Source: Xanthomonas arboricola
GTDB taxonomy: Bacteria; Pseudomonadota; Gammaproteobacteria; Xanthomonadales; Xanthomonadaceae
Reading direction: 5' to 3'
DNA: 64,000 bases
NCBI RefSeq assembly: GCF_002940665.1
Contig: NZ_MIGY01000001.1
Location: 310,001-374,000 of the forward strand
The translations under genes and the position numbers were made by a program. The notes below the pieces were generated by a model. It ran no database searches, was not told the DNA's origin, and worked only from the letters and a program-made list of their open reading frames with translations. Positions 1-8,818 of the stretch are shown one piece after another (position 1 is the stretch's first letter; the number at the start of each line of letters is the position of its first letter).

Positions 1-382
1 AGCCGATCAGGATGGTGTGCCCGCGCAGATCGGCGTAAGCCATCTTGCCCATGTGGTGGCGCCTCCAGAAGGTAATGAGCACGCCGCTGGTCTTGGCCAG
101 CACCGTGGCGAACAGCGCCACCGCGCCCGGCATCAGCACGAACGCGGCGATATAGCGCCCGGCCACCGAACCCGGCGACAGGTCGCCGTAGCCGATGGTG
201 GTGGCGGTGGTCATGTAGTAATACGGAAACGCGTCCAGGCCAACGAGCCTGTGCTCGCCGGCCAGCAGCAGCAATACCCAGCTCAGCGCCATGTGCGCCA
301 GCAATGCCAGCGCCACCATGCCCCAGCTGACGCGGCGCACGTGGCGCCGCAGTACCCGCAACAGCTTTCCGACGATGATCAT
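1..382 (-). CDS. Potassium channel family protein (N-terminal part; runs off the window)
   Basis: Reading the minus strand from the ATG at 382 gives an open frame to the window edge (127 codons). After a basic N-terminus comes a hydrophobic segment (about residues 19-42), then the potassium selectivity filter TTIGYGD (about residues 63-69), a second hydrophobic segment, and the start of a cytoplasmic region resembling the first strand of an RCK/TrkA-N domain (HTILIG). The layout is that of a 2-TM ligand-gated K+ channel subunit of the inner membrane. It follows the PspA homologue by 25 bases on the same strand, so all three genes probably form one operon. The regulatory C-terminus lies outside the window, so ligand and full length are unknown. 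Confidence 0.85.
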   Translation of the reverse strand, partial: MIIVGKLLRVLRRHVRRVSWGMVALALLAHMALSWVLLLLAGEHRLVGLDAFPYYYMTTATTIGYGDLSPGSVAGRYIAAFVLMPGAVALFATVLAKTSGVLITFWRRHHMGKMAYADLRGHTILIG

Positions 383-407
383 GGCGCGTCCTGTGCCGTG
401 CGGCGGA

Positions 408-1178
408 TCAGCTGTCGCTGCGCGGAACCTGCTGCACGTCGCGCACCTGGCCGATCAGCGGCGCACTGCCGCCGGCGGTGTCGTGGCCGAGCTGGGCCGG
501 CTTCTTGAAGCGTGCCAGCACGGCGGCGGCGTTGGACTCGCCTTCCATCAGGCCGGCCGCAGCCAGACGCCGATTCAGATCGCCGTCGCCGCTGGACGCT
601 TCCAGCTCTTCGGCCGATTCGATGCGTGCGGAGGTTTCGGCCTGACGCGCCTTGATCCGCTCCAGCGATTCCAGTGCCGAGCCCATCTTGCTGCTGGCGC
701 CGGAATGCCGCGCGGCAATCGCCGCCTGCGCCTTCTGCACCGCGTCGGTGGCCTTGACCGTATCGATCTGCTGGCGCATGCCGCGCAGCTGGTTCTCGGT
801 CTTCTGGATGGTGGCCTTGAGCGTCACCACCGACTGGTCCAACGCCGTCTTGGAGGCCTTGTCGCCGGTGTCCTCGCTTTCCAGCGCAGCGAGTTTGCTC
901 GCCACGTCGTGGGCCAGCGATTCGTCGCCCTTGGCCAGCGCACCTTCGATGTAGCGCGTGTATTCGGCCATCTTGCCGGCGCGCGCGTCGATCTTCTGCT
1001 GGGCAAGCTTGCTCTGCGCCATCAGCTTGGTCAGCTCTTCACGCGAGCGCGTGAGCTGGGCACCGGCATCGCGCATTTCCTGGTCCAGGATGCGCAGCGC
1101 GTTGGCGTCGACCGCCTTCTGGCCGGTTTCGTGTGCAGTGCCACGCAGCAGCGTGATCAGCTTTGAAAAGATACTCAT
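408..1178 (-). CDS. PspA/IM30 family protein (YjfJ-like)
   Basis: 256-residue protein that is almost entirely charged helical sequence, starting MSIFSKLITLLRG, with long stretches of Glu/Lys/Gln/Ala typical of the PspA/IM30/Vipp1 coiled-coil family. Family members bind stressed inner membranes as ESCRT-III-like oligomers and limit proton leakage. No signal peptide or membrane segment is seen. The pairing with a DUF2170 protein just upstream (12-base gap) matches the E. coli yjfI-yjfJ arrangement, so this is the YjfJ type and not the sigma54-controlled PspA of the psp operon; no pspF/pspB/pspC genes are nearby. The downstream potassium channel suggests a membrane or ion-homeostasis stress role (inference). 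Confidence 0.85.
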   Translation of the reverse strand: MSIFSKLITLLRGTAHETGQKAVDANALRILDQEMRDAGAQLTRSREELTKLMAQSKLAQQKIDARAGKMAEYTRYIEGALAKGDESLAHDVASKLAALESEDTGDKASKTALDQSVVTLKATIQKTENQLRGMRQQIDTVKATDAVQKAQAAIAARHSGASSKMGSALESLERIKARQAETSARIESAEELEASSGDGDLNRRLAAAGLMEGESNAAAVLARFKKPAQLGHDTAGGSAPLIGQVRDVQQVPRSDS

Positions 1179-1190
1179 GACAACACGCCT

Positions 1191-1607
1191 TTAGGAAAAG
1201 AACGGCTTGAGAGATTCGGCGGCATCCAGCGTATTGGCCGCCAGGGTCTGGATTTCCTCGTCGATCTGGTCGAGCGTGGACGACGCCGACAGTTCGCCGA
1301 AGACCACATAGCTGTCCTTGCCGTCGACCTGCACCAGGCCCAGGTTGGACAACGGGTTGAGCGGGTTGAGCCGCAGGCAGGCATCGTTGAACGCCGCGCG
1401 GTCGCTGACCTGGTCGGCATTGGCCAGCAGCGTGGAGACGAACACCTGCGAGCCGGAGGCGGCGACCTGGATCTGCATGTCGCCATGCTCGGCCAGGGTG
1501 AGGTTGATGGCCGGTTCCAGGCCGTCGATCAGCTCGACCTCGATCGGCTGGTCGCGGTAGCGCTCGGCCAGCAGGCCGTGCAATTCGACAGTGGTGTACT
1601 GCGTCAT
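1191..1607 (-). CDS. YjfI family protein (DUF2170)
   Basis: 138-residue acidic soluble protein beginning MTQYTTVELHGLLAERY and ending in AAESLKPFFS. The sequence resembles the DUF2170/YjfI family, whose biochemical function is unknown to me. The ATG at 1607 was chosen because similarity begins there; the open frame continues upstream to 1832 but that extension is Arg/His-rich and unlike a protein. It is the first gene of the putative yjfI-pspA-channel operon, with 12 bases to the pspA homologue. Its promoter should lie in 1608-1734, but no clear -35/-10 pair stands out there. Confidence 0.8.
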   Translation of the reverse strand: MTQYTTVELHGLLAERYRDQPIEVELIDGLEPAINLTLAEHGDMQIQVAASGSQVFVSTLLANADQVSDRAAFNDACLRLNPLNPLSNLGLVQVDGKDSYVVFGELSASSTLDQIDEEIQTLAANTLDAAESLKPFFS

Positions 1608-1734
1608 ACGATGTCCTGTCCTTTGGTCATGCAAGCGGTGGTGATGCAGATGCAGTGATGCGGCAACGGTCGTGCAATGGGCGGACATACTACAGACTGT
1701 CCGCGACCGGCAGAAAGGGCCGGACGTCGGCCGG

Positions 1735-2205
1735 TCAGGCCAGCGGCAGGCGGTAGTAGACCACCCGTTCAGTCGGCTCGAAGCCACATGCCGCATGCGC
1801 CGCCTGGGCGCCGCTGTCTTCCAGCCGCGCATCGGAGGCCAGCTCCGCGCAGCCCTGCTGCCGCGTCCACTCCACTGCCGCGGCCACCAGCGCGCGACCC
1901 AGCCCGCGGCCGCGCCAGGCTGGACTCACATACCAGCCTTCCAGAAAGCCCACCGGCGTACTGTCGGTGCCGTTGACGTAGTCTTGGCGCACCGAGACCT
2001 CGGCAAACCCCAGCGCCGCCTCCGCGTCGTCCACCACCAGCAGGTGGCTGGCGTCTGCCTGCGCCAGCGCGGCCTGCAGCTCGGCGACGCTGTCGTCGGC
2101 GACGCCATCGTCGGCATCCGGCCACAAGGCCAGGCGCAAGGCCTGCAAGGCCTGCGCATCGGCGCCGACCGCCGCACGCACCCGCCACCCGGCCTGCGCG
2201 CTCAC
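1735..2205 (-). CDS. GNAT family N-acetyltransferase (aminoglycoside 6'-acetyltransferase-like)
   Basis: 156-residue GNAT-fold protein. Visible landmarks are the acetyl-CoA loop [11 protein letters not shown] (about residues 102-112), the preceding strand [10 protein letters not shown], and the terminal YYRLPLA. The pattern of an N-terminal LRLALWP segment and the GFLEGWYV strand is like AAC(6')-type aminoglycoside acetyltransferases, but chromosomal members often have other substrates, so no resistance claim is made. The start is a GTG that overlaps the pdxH stop codon by four bases (GTGA), implying translational coupling in a pdxH-acetyltransferase unit. A longer reading through the pdxH region is out of frame with pdxH and is discarded. 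Confidence 0.8.
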   Translation of the reverse strand: MSAQAGWRVRAAVGADAQALQALRLALWPDADDGVADDSVAELQAALAQADASHLLVVDDAEAALGFAEVSVRQDYVNGTDSTPVGFLEGWYVSPAWRGRGLGRALVAAAVEWTRQQGCAELASDARLEDSGAQAAHAACGFEPTERVVYYRLPLA

Positions 2206-2801
2206 GGATACAGCATCCGCTTGCTCCAGTGGCTGGCCGCATCGGCCTCGTAACGCCAGCGCTCGTGCAGGCGGAACGTGGCGCCGTACCAGAACTCGAA
2301 TGCCTGCGGCACCACCCGGAACCCGCCCCAGCCATCCGGACGCGGCACCTCGCGGCCTTCGAAGGTGGCTTCGACCTTGGCGATGGCCGCGTCGAATTCC
2401 TCGCGCGAGCCCAACGTCTGCGACTGCAGCGAGGCCCAGGCACCGATCTGGCTCATGCGCGGGCGCGAGGCGAAGTAGGCATCGGATTCCTCCGCGCCGA
2501 CCAGTTGCACGCCGCCTTCGATGCGCACCTGGATGCCGGCCTCGCGCAGGCTGCGCCACAGGAACAGCAGGGCGGCCTGCGGATGGGTCTGCAGGTCGCG
2601 GCCCTTGGCGCTGTCCAGATGGGTGTAGAACACGAACCCGCGCGCATCGAAGGCCTTGAGCAGCACGGTGCGCGCGCTCGGCCGGCCGTCCACGTTGGCG
2701 GTGGCGACGGTCATTGCGCTGGCTTCGAGTTCGGCGCCGGCATGCGCTTCGGCATACAGCGCGGTAAAGGTGGCAAGGGCTTCTGCGTACAGATCGGTCA
2801 T
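2202..2801 (-). CDS. pdxH: Pyridoxamine 5'-phosphate oxidase
   Basis: 199-residue cytosolic FMN enzyme that oxidises pyridoxamine/pyridoxine 5'-phosphate to pyridoxal 5'-phosphate, in PLP biosynthesis and salvage. The family signature is clear: the FMN-binding strand [21 protein letters not shown], the SxKGRDLQ segment, the central [13 protein letters not shown] motif, and the C-terminal FEFWYG...RLHERWRY with a final RMLYP. The length is close to the usual size for the family, slightly short at the N-terminus. It is divergent from aroK and overlaps the downstream acetyltransferase start by four bases. Confidence 0.95.
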   Translation of the reverse strand: MTDLYAEALATFTALYAEAHAGAELEASAMTVATANVDGRPSARTVLLKAFDARGFVFYTHLDSAKGRDLQTHPQAALLFLWRSLREAGIQVRIEGGVQLVGAEESDAYFASRPRMSQIGAWASLQSQTLGSREEFDAAIAKVEATFEGREVPRPDGWGGFRVVPQAFEFWYGATFRLHERWRYEADAASHWSKRMLYP

Positions 2802-3181
2802 GGCGGTGCGAGGGCAGCAAGATTGACGCCTATTGTGGGCGCATCGCGCCTGCTTCGCCTATGCGCGGCGGCTGACAGGTCCGCGCGCGCTGCCAGGACC
2901 TGCGGCTGGCGCCCGGAAAGCGTGCTGCGCAATCGCGCCCGCCCCCCTGACGGCACGCCGCGCGACACCGTGGTGTTCTCCCACGTTGCGCGCGTGCTCC
3001 TGGGCGTCCTTGCGTCGCCGACGCCTGGCTGCCAAGCGCTCGCCACGTTCGCTTGCAGCCGTTCTCCACGCCGCGGCGGGTGTCGGTGCTGCTGCGTGCA
3101 GCCGACGGGCGCCGCGCAGGAATGGTTTCAGTCCATGCGGATCGGCCCGATGCGCGGGCCCGAATGCTACGATCCCTGCGC
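2802..3181. other. Divergent pdxH/aroK intergenic region
   Basis: 380 bases between two divergently transcribed genes. Reading frames here have no protein-like composition. It must hold the pdxH promoter (minus) and the aroK promoter (plus). Only a -10-like TACGAT close to the aroK start is obvious. Confidence 0.6.
3168..3173 (+). promoter_or_regulatory. -10-like box TACGAT just upstream of aroK
   Basis: TACGAT ends eight bases before the aroK ATG (3182), so transcription would begin at or next to the start codon. There is no good -35 hexamer 17 bases upstream. The same arrangement occurs before the genes at 5027 and 26842. Confidence 0.4.
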
Positions 3182-3724
3182 ATGAACCCCGCTCCCAATC
3201 TCGTGATGGTCGGCCCGATGGGCGCCGGAAAAAGCTGCATCGGCCGCCGCCTGGCCGAGCGCTTCGGGCTGGAGTTCGTCGATGTGGACCAGGCCATCGT
3301 CGAGCAGGTCGGCAGCAGCATTCCGGCCATTTTCGAGCAGCATGGCGAAGCGCGGTTCCGGCAGCACGAGGGCCAGACCCTGCAGACGCTGCTGGAGCAG
3401 GACAACAAGCTGATTTCCACCGGCGGTGGCGCGGTGCTGGATCCGCTCAACCGCCAGCGCATCCGCGAGCGCGGCTTCGTTGTGTACCTGCACGTCAGCG
3501 TGCCGGCACAGCTCACCCGGCTGGCGCGCGACCGCAACCGGCCGCTGTTGCAGCGCGCCGACCGCGAGCAGGTGCTGCACGCGATGGCCGCGCAGCGCAC
3601 CCCGCTGTACCAGGAGGTCGCCGACCTCAGCCTGGAAACCGATCACTTCTCCCCCGCCGAGGCCACCGCGCAGCTGGTGCTGCGCCTGGCCGCGCAATGG
3701 CGTATGTCGAGTACCCCCGCATGA
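3182..3724 (+). CDS. aroK: Shikimate kinase
   Basis: 180-residue P-loop kinase that phosphorylates shikimate to shikimate 3-phosphate in chorismate/aromatic amino acid synthesis. Seen in order: Walker A GPMGAGKS (about residues 11-18), FVDVDQ with the shikimate-binding Asp, RFRQHEG with the shikimate-binding Arg, the STGGGAVL glycine loop, and the lid RDRNRPLL. The start at 3182 is the first one in line with the family N-terminus; the open frame upstream to 3053 is Arg-rich and unlikely. The stop overlaps aroB by four bases (ATGA), an order (aroK-aroB) common in gammaproteobacteria. Confidence 0.95.
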   Translation: MNPAPNLVMVGPMGAGKSCIGRRLAERFGLEFVDVDQAIVEQVGSSIPAIFEQHGEARFRQHEGQTLQTLLEQDNKLISTGGGAVLDPLNRQRIRERGFVVYLHVSVPAQLTRLARDRNRPLLQRADREQVLHAMAAQRTPLYQEVADLSLETDHFSPAEATAQLVLRLAAQWRMSSTPA

Positions 3725-4833
3725 CACTTTCCCGTTCCTCGCGCAGCGTCGATGTCGACGGTGCGCAGCCGTACACCATTACCATTGCGCCCGGCCTGCT
3801 GGCCGACGGCGCGCGCCTGGCCAGCCATGTGCGTGGCCGCCACGCATTGCTGCTCAGCGACTCGCAGGTGGCCCCGCATTACGCCGCTGGCCTGCGCAAG
3901 GCGCTGCTGCAGGCGCGCCCGGACCTGCAGCTGGGCGAGCTGGTGATCGCCGCCGGCGAGGCTTCCAAGACGCTGGACAATTTCGGCGCCGCGATCGCGG
4001 CATTGGCCGAGCTGGGCGCCACCCGCGATGCCTGCGTATTCGCGCTCGGCGGTGGCGTGGTCGGCGATCTGGCCGGGTTCGCGGCGGCCTGCTGGATGCG
4101 CGGGGTGGACTGCGTGCAACTGCCCACCAGCCTGCTGGCGATGGTGGATTCCTCGGTCGGCGGCAAGACCGCGGTGGACATCCCGCAGGGCAAGAACCTG
4201 GTCGGCGCGTTCCATCCGCCACGCGCGGTGATCGCCGATACCGACACCTTGCACACCCTGCCCGCGCGCGAGCTGCGCGCCGGGCTGGCCGAGGTGATCA
4301 AGTACGGCGCCATCCGCGACCCGCTGTTCTTCCAGTGGCTGCATGCCGAACGCCGCGCGCTGCTGGAGGGCGATGCCGACGCGCTGGCACAGGCGATCGC
4401 GCGCAGCTGCGAGCACAAGGCCGACATCGTGGCGCGCGACCCGCTGGAAAAGGGCGAGCGTGCCCTGCTCAACCTGGGCCACACCTTCGGCCATGCGATC
4501 GAGACCGAACAGGGCTACGGCGCACCCGGCAACGACAACCTCAACCATGGCGAAGCGGTCGCGGTGGGCATGGTGCTGGCCGCCCGGCTGTCGGCCGCGC
4601 TGGGCATGAGCGATGTGCAGGACACCGAGGCGCTGCGTACCCTGCTGCACGAGTTCGACCTGCCGACCGCCATTCCGCCCGGCCTGTCGCCGCAAGCCTT
4701 GCTGGGGCGCATGCGGCTGGACAAGAAGAACATCGCCGGCCGCCTGCGGCTGGTGTTGTGGCGCGGCATCGGCAAGGCCGAGGTGGTACCCGATGTCGAC
4801 GAGGCGGCAGTGCTGGAAATCCTGGCGGGCTGA
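3721..4833 (+). CDS. aroB: 3-dehydroquinate synthase
   Basis: 370-residue NAD- and metal-dependent enzyme converting DAHP to 3-dehydroquinate, an early step in the shikimate pathway. Diagnostic segments are present: [21 protein letters not shown], the [19 protein letters not shown] motif, the lysines and Glu of GLAEVIKYG, and the metal ligands in [12 protein letters not shown] and [10 protein letters not shown]. Length and C-terminus are normal. It starts at the ATG overlapping the aroK stop, so the two are co-translated. Confidence 0.96.
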   Translation: MTLSRSSRSVDVDGAQPYTITIAPGLLADGARLASHVRGRHALLLSDSQVAPHYAAGLRKALLQARPDLQLGELVIAAGEASKTLDNFGAAIAALAELGATRDACVFALGGGVVGDLAGFAAACWMRGVDCVQLPTSLLAMVDSSVGGKTAVDIPQGKNLVGAFHPPRAVIADTDTLHTLPARELRAGLAEVIKYGAIRDPLFFQWLHAERRALLEGDADALAQAIARSCEHKADIVARDPLEKGERALLNLGHTFGHAIETEQGYGAPGNDNLNHGEAVAVGMVLAARLSAALGMSDVQDTEALRTLLHEFDLPTAIPPGLSPQALLGRMRLDKKNIAGRLRLVLWRGIGKAEVVPDVDEAAVLEILAG

Positions 4834-4866
4834 GCAACGCCATCACTCACTTGTCTCCGGCGCATT

Positions 4867-4936
4867 CGTAGGAGCGCCCCCGGGCGCGACAGGGCCTTGC
4901 CGGTAAATCCCCATCGCGCCCAGGTGCGCTCCTACG
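4867..4936. repeat. REP-like inverted repeat
   Basis: The segment begins CGTAGGAGCGC and ends GCGCTCCTACG, with inner arms CCGGGCGCGAC and CGCGCCCAGG, so a long imperfect hairpin spans about 70 bases downstream of aroB. GTAGGAGCG-type palindromes of this kind are scattered through Xanthomonas-type genomes (from memory). It may also serve as the aroB transcription end. A different but similarly ended element is at 53041-53107. Confidence 0.7.
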
Positions 4937-5013
4937 CATTGCCTGCCAATGCCCCCTTCGCAACCGGAGCAACCCGGCGCGCCCACTGCTCCCAGCCTTC
5001 AGCACCGCCCGGC

Positions 5014-5019
5014 TACAAT
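5014..5019 (+). promoter_or_regulatory. -10-like box TACAAT before the WGR gene
   Basis: A near-consensus TACAAT ends eight bases before the ATG at 5027, which would give a message with almost no leader. No -35 match is seen at the usual spacing. Confidence 0.45.
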
Positions 5020-5026
5020 CGGCGTC

Positions 5027-5278
5027 ATGCGCATCCACTTGCAACACGATCCTGGCGGCAACGCGCCGCTCCGCTACGTCCAGCTGACCCTGCAACCGGA
5101 TCTGTTCGGCGGCTGGGAGCTGCTGCGCGAGAGCGGCGAGATCGGTGGACGCTCGCAGTTGCGACGCGACCAATACCTGCTGCAGGACGAAGCGGACCGG
5201 GCCTTCGACAAGGCGCGCGACACCCACCTCAAACGCGGCTTCCAACTCATCACCGGCGGCGCCGACGCGCCGCGCTGA
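5027..5278 (+). CDS. WGR domain-containing protein
   Basis: 83-residue protein consisting of one WGR-type domain: aromatic/hydrophobic strands [24 protein letters not shown] followed by a helix ([19 protein letters not shown]). In place of the canonical W-G-R it has G-G-W and GEIGG, so the eponymous triad is partly altered. In bacteria these small stand-alone proteins are of unknown function; in larger proteins the domain is linked to nucleic-acid binding. It lies eight bases upstream of hemE on the same strand and is probably co-transcribed with it. The ATG at 5027 is preferred because the domain starts there. Confidence 0.75.
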   Translation: MRIHLQHDPGGNAPLRYVQLTLQPDLFGGWELLRESGEIGGRSQLRRDQYLLQDEADRAFDKARDTHLKRGFQLITGGADAPR

Positions 5279-5286
5279 GGAACACC

Positions 5287-6351
5287 ATGCTCAAGAACGA
5301 TCGCCTGTTGCGTGCCCTGAATCGCCAGCCCGTCGACCGCACCCCCGTGTGGCTGATGCGCCAGGCCGGCCGCTACCTGCCGGAATACCGCGCCACCCGG
5401 GCGCGCGCGGGCAGCTTCCTGGGCATGGCCAAGAACCCCGAGATCGCCTGCGAAGTGACGCTGCAGCCGCTGCAACGCTTTCCGCTGGACGCGGCGATCC
5501 TGTTCTCCGACATCCTGACCATTCCCGATGCGATGGGCCTGGAGCTGTATTTCGTCGAAGGCGAAGGCCCCAAATTCCGCCACCCGGTGCGCGATGCCGC
5601 CGCGATCCATCGGCTGGGCGTGCCGGACATGGAAACCGAGCTGCGTTACGTGATGGATGCGGTGCGTTTGATCCGCCGCGAGCTGGACGGCGCGGTGCCG
5701 TTGATCGGCTTCTCCGGCAGCCCGTGGACGCTGGCCTGCTACATGATCGAAGGCGGCGGCAGCAAGGAATACGCGCGCATCAAGGCCATGGCCTTCAACG
5801 CGCCGGACGTGCTGCATCACCTGCTCGGCACCGTCACCGATGCGGTGATCGCCTACCTGTCGGCGCAGCGCGCGGCCGGTGCACAGGCGCTGCAGGTGTT
5901 CGACACCTGGGGCGGCGTGTTGTCGCCGGCGATGTACCGCGAATTCTCGCTGCCCTACCTCACCCGCATCGCGCGCGAGCTGGAACGCGGCGACGGCGCC
6001 GAGCGCACCCCGCTGGTGTTGTTCGGCAAGGGCAACGGCGCCTATGTGAGCGAGCTGGCGGCCAGCGGCGCCGAAGCGGTAGGCGTGGACTGGACCATCT
6101 CCCTGGCCGACGCCGCCCAGCGCGCCGGCGGCCGCGTCGCCCTGCAAGGCAACCTGGACCCGGCCACCCTGTACGGCTCGCCCGAGGCGATCCGCGCCGA
6201 GGTCGGCAAGACCCTGGACAGCTACGCACAAGGCAACGGCGGCTCGCGCGAAGGCCATGTCTTCAACCTCGGCCACGGCATGTCGCCGGATATGAATCCC
6301 GAACATGTGGGTGTGCTGGTGGAAGCGGTGCAGACGCTGAGCAAGCGGTAA
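5287..6351 (+). CDS. hemE: Uroporphyrinogen decarboxylase
   Basis: 354-residue cytosolic enzyme that removes four carboxyl groups from uroporphyrinogen III to make coproporphyrinogen III in heme biosynthesis. Signatures include [16 protein letters not shown] (substrate-binding arginines, about residues 18-33), [14 protein letters not shown] with the catalytic Asp, [20 protein letters not shown], and the C-terminal [16 protein letters not shown] with its conserved His. The length matches the family. The start codon follows a GAGGAACACC stretch that can act as a ribosome-binding site. Confidence 0.97.
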   Translation: MLKNDRLLRALNRQPVDRTPVWLMRQAGRYLPEYRATRARAGSFLGMAKNPEIACEVTLQPLQRFPLDAAILFSDILTIPDAMGLELYFVEGEGPKFRHPVRDAAAIHRLGVPDMETELRYVMDAVRLIRRELDGAVPLIGFSGSPWTLACYMIEGGGSKEYARIKAMAFNAPDVLHHLLGTVTDAVIAYLSAQRAAGAQALQVFDTWGGVLSPAMYREFSLPYLTRIARELERGDGAERTPLVLFGKGNGAYVSELAASGAEAVGVDWTISLADAAQRAGGRVALQGNLDPATLYGSPEAIRAEVGKTLDSYAQGNGGSREGHVFNLGHGMSPDMNPEHVGVLVEAVQTLSKR

Positions 6352-7145
6352 GGCCAAGGCACGGGTGGACAGCGCACCGGTGTGCTGTCCACCGCCGCTC
6401 AACGCGCGCACCCGAGTAGCGCGCGCTGAGCGTGATGACGGGCGGTGGCTGCATCAGCAATAGATCGGCAGCACCGCCGGGACGTCTCTGCTGCTGCCAG
6501 GCCACCCCAGGCACGCGGCACAGCGACGAAGGCAGTCTTCAGCGATCGCAAGGCCAGCCTCCATGCCTTCACCCGCATCGCGTCTGCATCCGCTCCAAAC
6601 ACGGCCTGCCCGCCTCGTTCCGTTGAACGTTATTCCGCCACCCCAGTGATGTGCGGCAGTGAGCACCCTGCCGACGTCACTGCGAGGTGATGCGCGCCGC
6701 GCTCAACCGCACTGCGGTCAATCATCGATGCGCCTGGGCTCCGGTTTCGCAAGGCTCCGACAGCGTGTCGGCTGGCCATTGACTTGCCGCAAAGAATCGC
6801 CAAGCGGACGCGAGCTTTCCTGCCTTGCGTCAAGAGCAGCCTGTGCCCGCCTGTTCCGCATGGTCTTTGTGTAACTCCCTTCGCGATTCCCCGCGACATT
6901 CCCCGCACGCCGTTCCAAAACGCGTCATTACCTCGCATACCGCTCTAAAGCGGATCGGCTTCACGTCGATAAGCCCGGCATTGCCGTCGTTTAAACCAAT
7001 TTTTCCGGAGCAAGGAGATCTACTGTTTCTCCACGGTGATGCGGTGCCACTGCAACACATCTCCGGACAGGCAGGCCGCCTGCCGAACCTCGACATCGTC
7101 ACGTTTGTTCAAACGCTTCACTCATTCGAGAACAAGGAGAAACGC
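6352..7145. other. Long non-coding stretch between hemE and the R-body locus
   Basis: 794 bases in which no open frame looks like a protein. It contains a GC hairpin just after hemE (6364-6393), a perfect 7-bp-arm hairpin at 7070-7084 (arms GGCAGGC/GCCTGCC), and a strong Shine-Dalgarno AAGGAG before 7146. The part from about 6870 is less GC-rich and probably carries the R-body promoter and leader, but I could not assign a convincing -35/-10 or -24/-12 pair. Confidence 0.55.
6364..6393 (+). terminator. Hairpin downstream of hemE
   Basis: GGTGGACAGCGCAC pairs with GTGTGCTGTCCACC (one G-U pair) around a two-base turn, 13 bases past the hemE stop. There is no T-run, so rho-independent termination is uncertain; it may be a 3' stabilising hairpin. 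Confidence 0.45.
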
Positions 7146-7439
7146 ATGGCATTTCCAACCGCCGTCAACGACCAGATCACCGACTCCGTCACACAAGCCA
7201 ATACCAAGGTGCTGGGCGATGCCCCCGCCATCGCCATGGGCAATCTGTACCAGGCAACCGCGCAGGCGCTGGCCAATGCCGCCCATAACGCGACCAATGC
7301 GCAGCAGCAGAGTTATGTCACCGCGCAGTCGGCCACCACCATGGGCGTGGCCACGCTCTACTCCATCGACACCGCCACCACCGGGGTTGCAACCAAGCAG
7401 GTTCTGAGCACCGGCGTGCCTGGGCTCGTCTCGCGCTAA
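7146..7439 (+). CDS. RebB family R-body protein, copy 1
   Basis: 97-residue protein of the RebB ('killing trait') family, the building block of R-bodies: coiled ribbon polymers first known from Caedibacter that unroll and puncture membranes. Hallmarks are the NDQITDSVTQAN opening, KVLGDAPAIAMGNLYQ, then the Ala-rich helix AQALANAAHNATNAQQQ and the short tail TMGVATLYSIDTA. It differs from copy 2 at only a few positions, but its last ten residues (STGVPGLVSR) are different and longer. The AAGGAG upstream of the ATG is strong. First gene of the tandem array. Confidence 0.9.
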   Translation: MAFPTAVNDQITDSVTQANTKVLGDAPAIAMGNLYQATAQALANAAHNATNAQQQSYVTAQSATTMGVATLYSIDTATTGVATKQVLSTGVPGLVSR

Positions 7440-7461
7440 CTCGAATCTTTAGGAGAAGAAA

Positions 7462-7731
7462 ATGGCATTTCCGACTGCAGTCAATAATCAGATCACCGAT
7501 TCCGTCACCCAGGTCAATACCAAGGTCCTGGGCGATGCACCGGCAATTGCAATGGGCAATCTGTATCAGGCAACCGCACAAGCGTTGGCCAATGCTGCCC
7601 ATAACGCGACCAACGCGCAGCAGCAGAGCTATGTCACTGCGCAGTCGGCCACCACCATGGGTGTGGCCACCCTGTACTCCATCGACACCGCCACCAGCGG
7701 CGTCGTTACCAAGCAGATCCTGGGCGTCTGA
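7462..7731 (+). CDS. RebB family R-body protein, copy 2
   Basis: 89-residue RebB homologue, nearly identical to copy 1 through most of its length (NNQITDSVTQVN versus NDQITDSVTQAN; TSGVVTKQILGV at the end). The DNA is also similar, so a recent tandem duplication or gene conversion is likely. It is preceded by TAGGAGAAGAAA as ribosome-binding site and lies 22 bases after copy 1. R-body assembly elsewhere needs more than one RebB-type protein, so copies with small differences may play distinct structural roles (inference). Confidence 0.9.
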   Translation: MAFPTAVNNQITDSVTQVNTKVLGDAPAIAMGNLYQATAQALANAAHNATNAQQQSYVTAQSATTMGVATLYSIDTATSGVVTKQILGV

Positions 7732-7761
7732 CGGCCCGGCTAACGCCAAGGACATCCGCCA

Positions 7762-8028
7762 ATGGCATTTCCCACCGCCGTCAACGACCAGATCACCGAC
7801 TCGGTTACCCAGGCCAATCTGCAGGTATTGGGAAGCGCTCCAGCCGCAGCCATGGGCAATCTGTACCAGGCCACCGCGCAGGCGCTGGCGAACGCGGCAC
7901 ACAACGCAACACTCGCGCAACAACAGATGTATGTCACCGCACAGGCAGCAACCACGATGGGCGTTTCGCTGCTGTATTCGCTCGATACCGGCGCCACGGG
8001 TGCCGCCACCAAGAAGATTCTCGGCTAA
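7762..8028 (+). CDS. RebB family R-body protein, copy 3
   Basis: 88-residue RebB homologue. It keeps NDQITDSVTQANLQVLG, AMGNLYQATAQALANAAHNAT and the Gln run, but is more diverged than copies 1 and 2: LGSAPAAA replaces LGDAPAIA, LAQQQMYVTAQAAT replaces NAQQQSYVTAQSAT, and the tail reads SLLYSLDTGATGAATKKILG. It sits 30 bases after copy 2. The conserved DAPA motif is altered to SAPA, which may mark a specialised subunit. Confidence 0.88.
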   Translation: MAFPTAVNDQITDSVTQANLQVLGSAPAAAMGNLYQATAQALANAAHNATLAQQQMYVTAQAATTMGVSLLYSLDTGATGAATKKILG

Positions 8029-8080
8029 CCGCTAACGCCGCAGCGTCTTCGTTCTTTCACTATCTCAAGGAGCTATCACC

Positions 8081-8353
8081 ATGGCCTTTCCGACCGCCGT
8101 CAACAGCCAGATCACCGATTCCGTTTCCCAGGTCAATACCAAGGTCCTCGGCGATGCGCCGGCGATTGCAATGGGCAACCTGTTCGTTGCCACCAGCCAG
8201 GCGCTGTCCAACGCCGCGCACAACGCCACCAACAACCAGCAGCAGTCCTACGTGACGATGCAGGCATCGACCACGCAGGGCGTGTCCACCCTGTATTCGG
8301 TCGATACCGCATCCGAAGGCGTCGCCACCAGGCAAATCCTCGGTCTGACCTGA
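8081..8353 (+). CDS. RebB family R-body protein, copy 4
   Basis: 90-residue RebB homologue preceded by AAGGAGCTATCACC. It retains NSQITDSVSQVN, KVLGDAPAIAMGNL and NAAHNATNNQQQSYVTM but has FVATSQALS where the others have YQATAQALA, and ends GVSTLYSVDTASEGVATRQILGLT. It closes the run of four typical RebB genes; the following genes are more diverged or unrelated. Confidence 0.88.
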   Translation: MAFPTAVNSQITDSVSQVNTKVLGDAPAIAMGNLFVATSQALSNAAHNATNNQQQSYVTMQASTTQGVSTLYSVDTASEGVATRQILGLT

Positions 8354-8459
8354 TCGGCCACCGGGCGCCGCTGCTGCCGCACGAGCGGCGCCCGGTTGAC
8401 TAAGCGATGTGATGCCAACCCCACGCGGTTTCGTTGATCGAATCGAGAAAGGACGCCTC

Positions 8460-8795
8460 ATGCTGCAACTACGTCATATCCCGACGTCCAACACCCTGGA
8501 CGTCGTCGTCAGACTGATCCGGGGCCGCACCATTGTGGCGACGTTCGCGCCGCACCAAAAGGCAGTGATCAACGTCGAGTTCGACGGCATCCTGCCGGTG
8601 ATTCCCGGCGCGCAGCCGTTGGTCTATCGCCAGAAGCTGGATAGCGTTATCAACCTGCCGCAAGGCAACTTTGCATTCCTGGAACGCGTGCCCGATGGCG
8701 TGGCCTTGCAGTACGCGTGCAGACACGAACCACAGAACACCGTGCTGTTCTCGGCGTCGGCTGGCGTTGAACAGCGCAGGCCGTCGTTGGCCTAG
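8460..8795 (+). CDS. Unrecognised small protein of the R-body locus
   Basis: 111-residue protein that I do not recognise. It looks like a compact beta-rich soluble domain (alternating hydrophobics in LDVVVRLIRGRTIVATFAP, KAVINVEFDGILPVIPG, LVYRQKLDSVINLP). No signal peptide or membrane segment. The ATG at 8460 is chosen because GAAAGGA lies seven bases upstream; the in-frame ATG at 8409 has no such site. It is enclosed between RebB genes on the same strand with short spacing, so a role in R-body assembly, regulation or immunity is an inference from position only. Confidence 0.7.
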   Translation: MLQLRHIPTSNTLDVVVRLIRGRTIVATFAPHQKAVINVEFDGILPVIPGAQPLVYRQKLDSVINLPQGNFAFLERVPDGVALQYACRHEPQNTVLFSASAGVEQRRPSLA

Positions 8796-8818
8796 AACGC
8801 CGACGCCAGTGCCCCGTC

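Noticed and set aside
6880-6898. Possible HrpX plant-inducible-promoter box (TTCGC...) upstream of the R-body genes
   Set aside because: The second half reads TTCCC at spacing 14, not TTCGx at 15, and no -10 is placed correctly after it.
7146-8353. Tandem near-identical ~300-bp units could be read as a simple DNA repeat array
   Set aside because: Each unit is an intact gene with its own ribosome-binding site and differing protein tail, so they are annotated as RebB paralogues.
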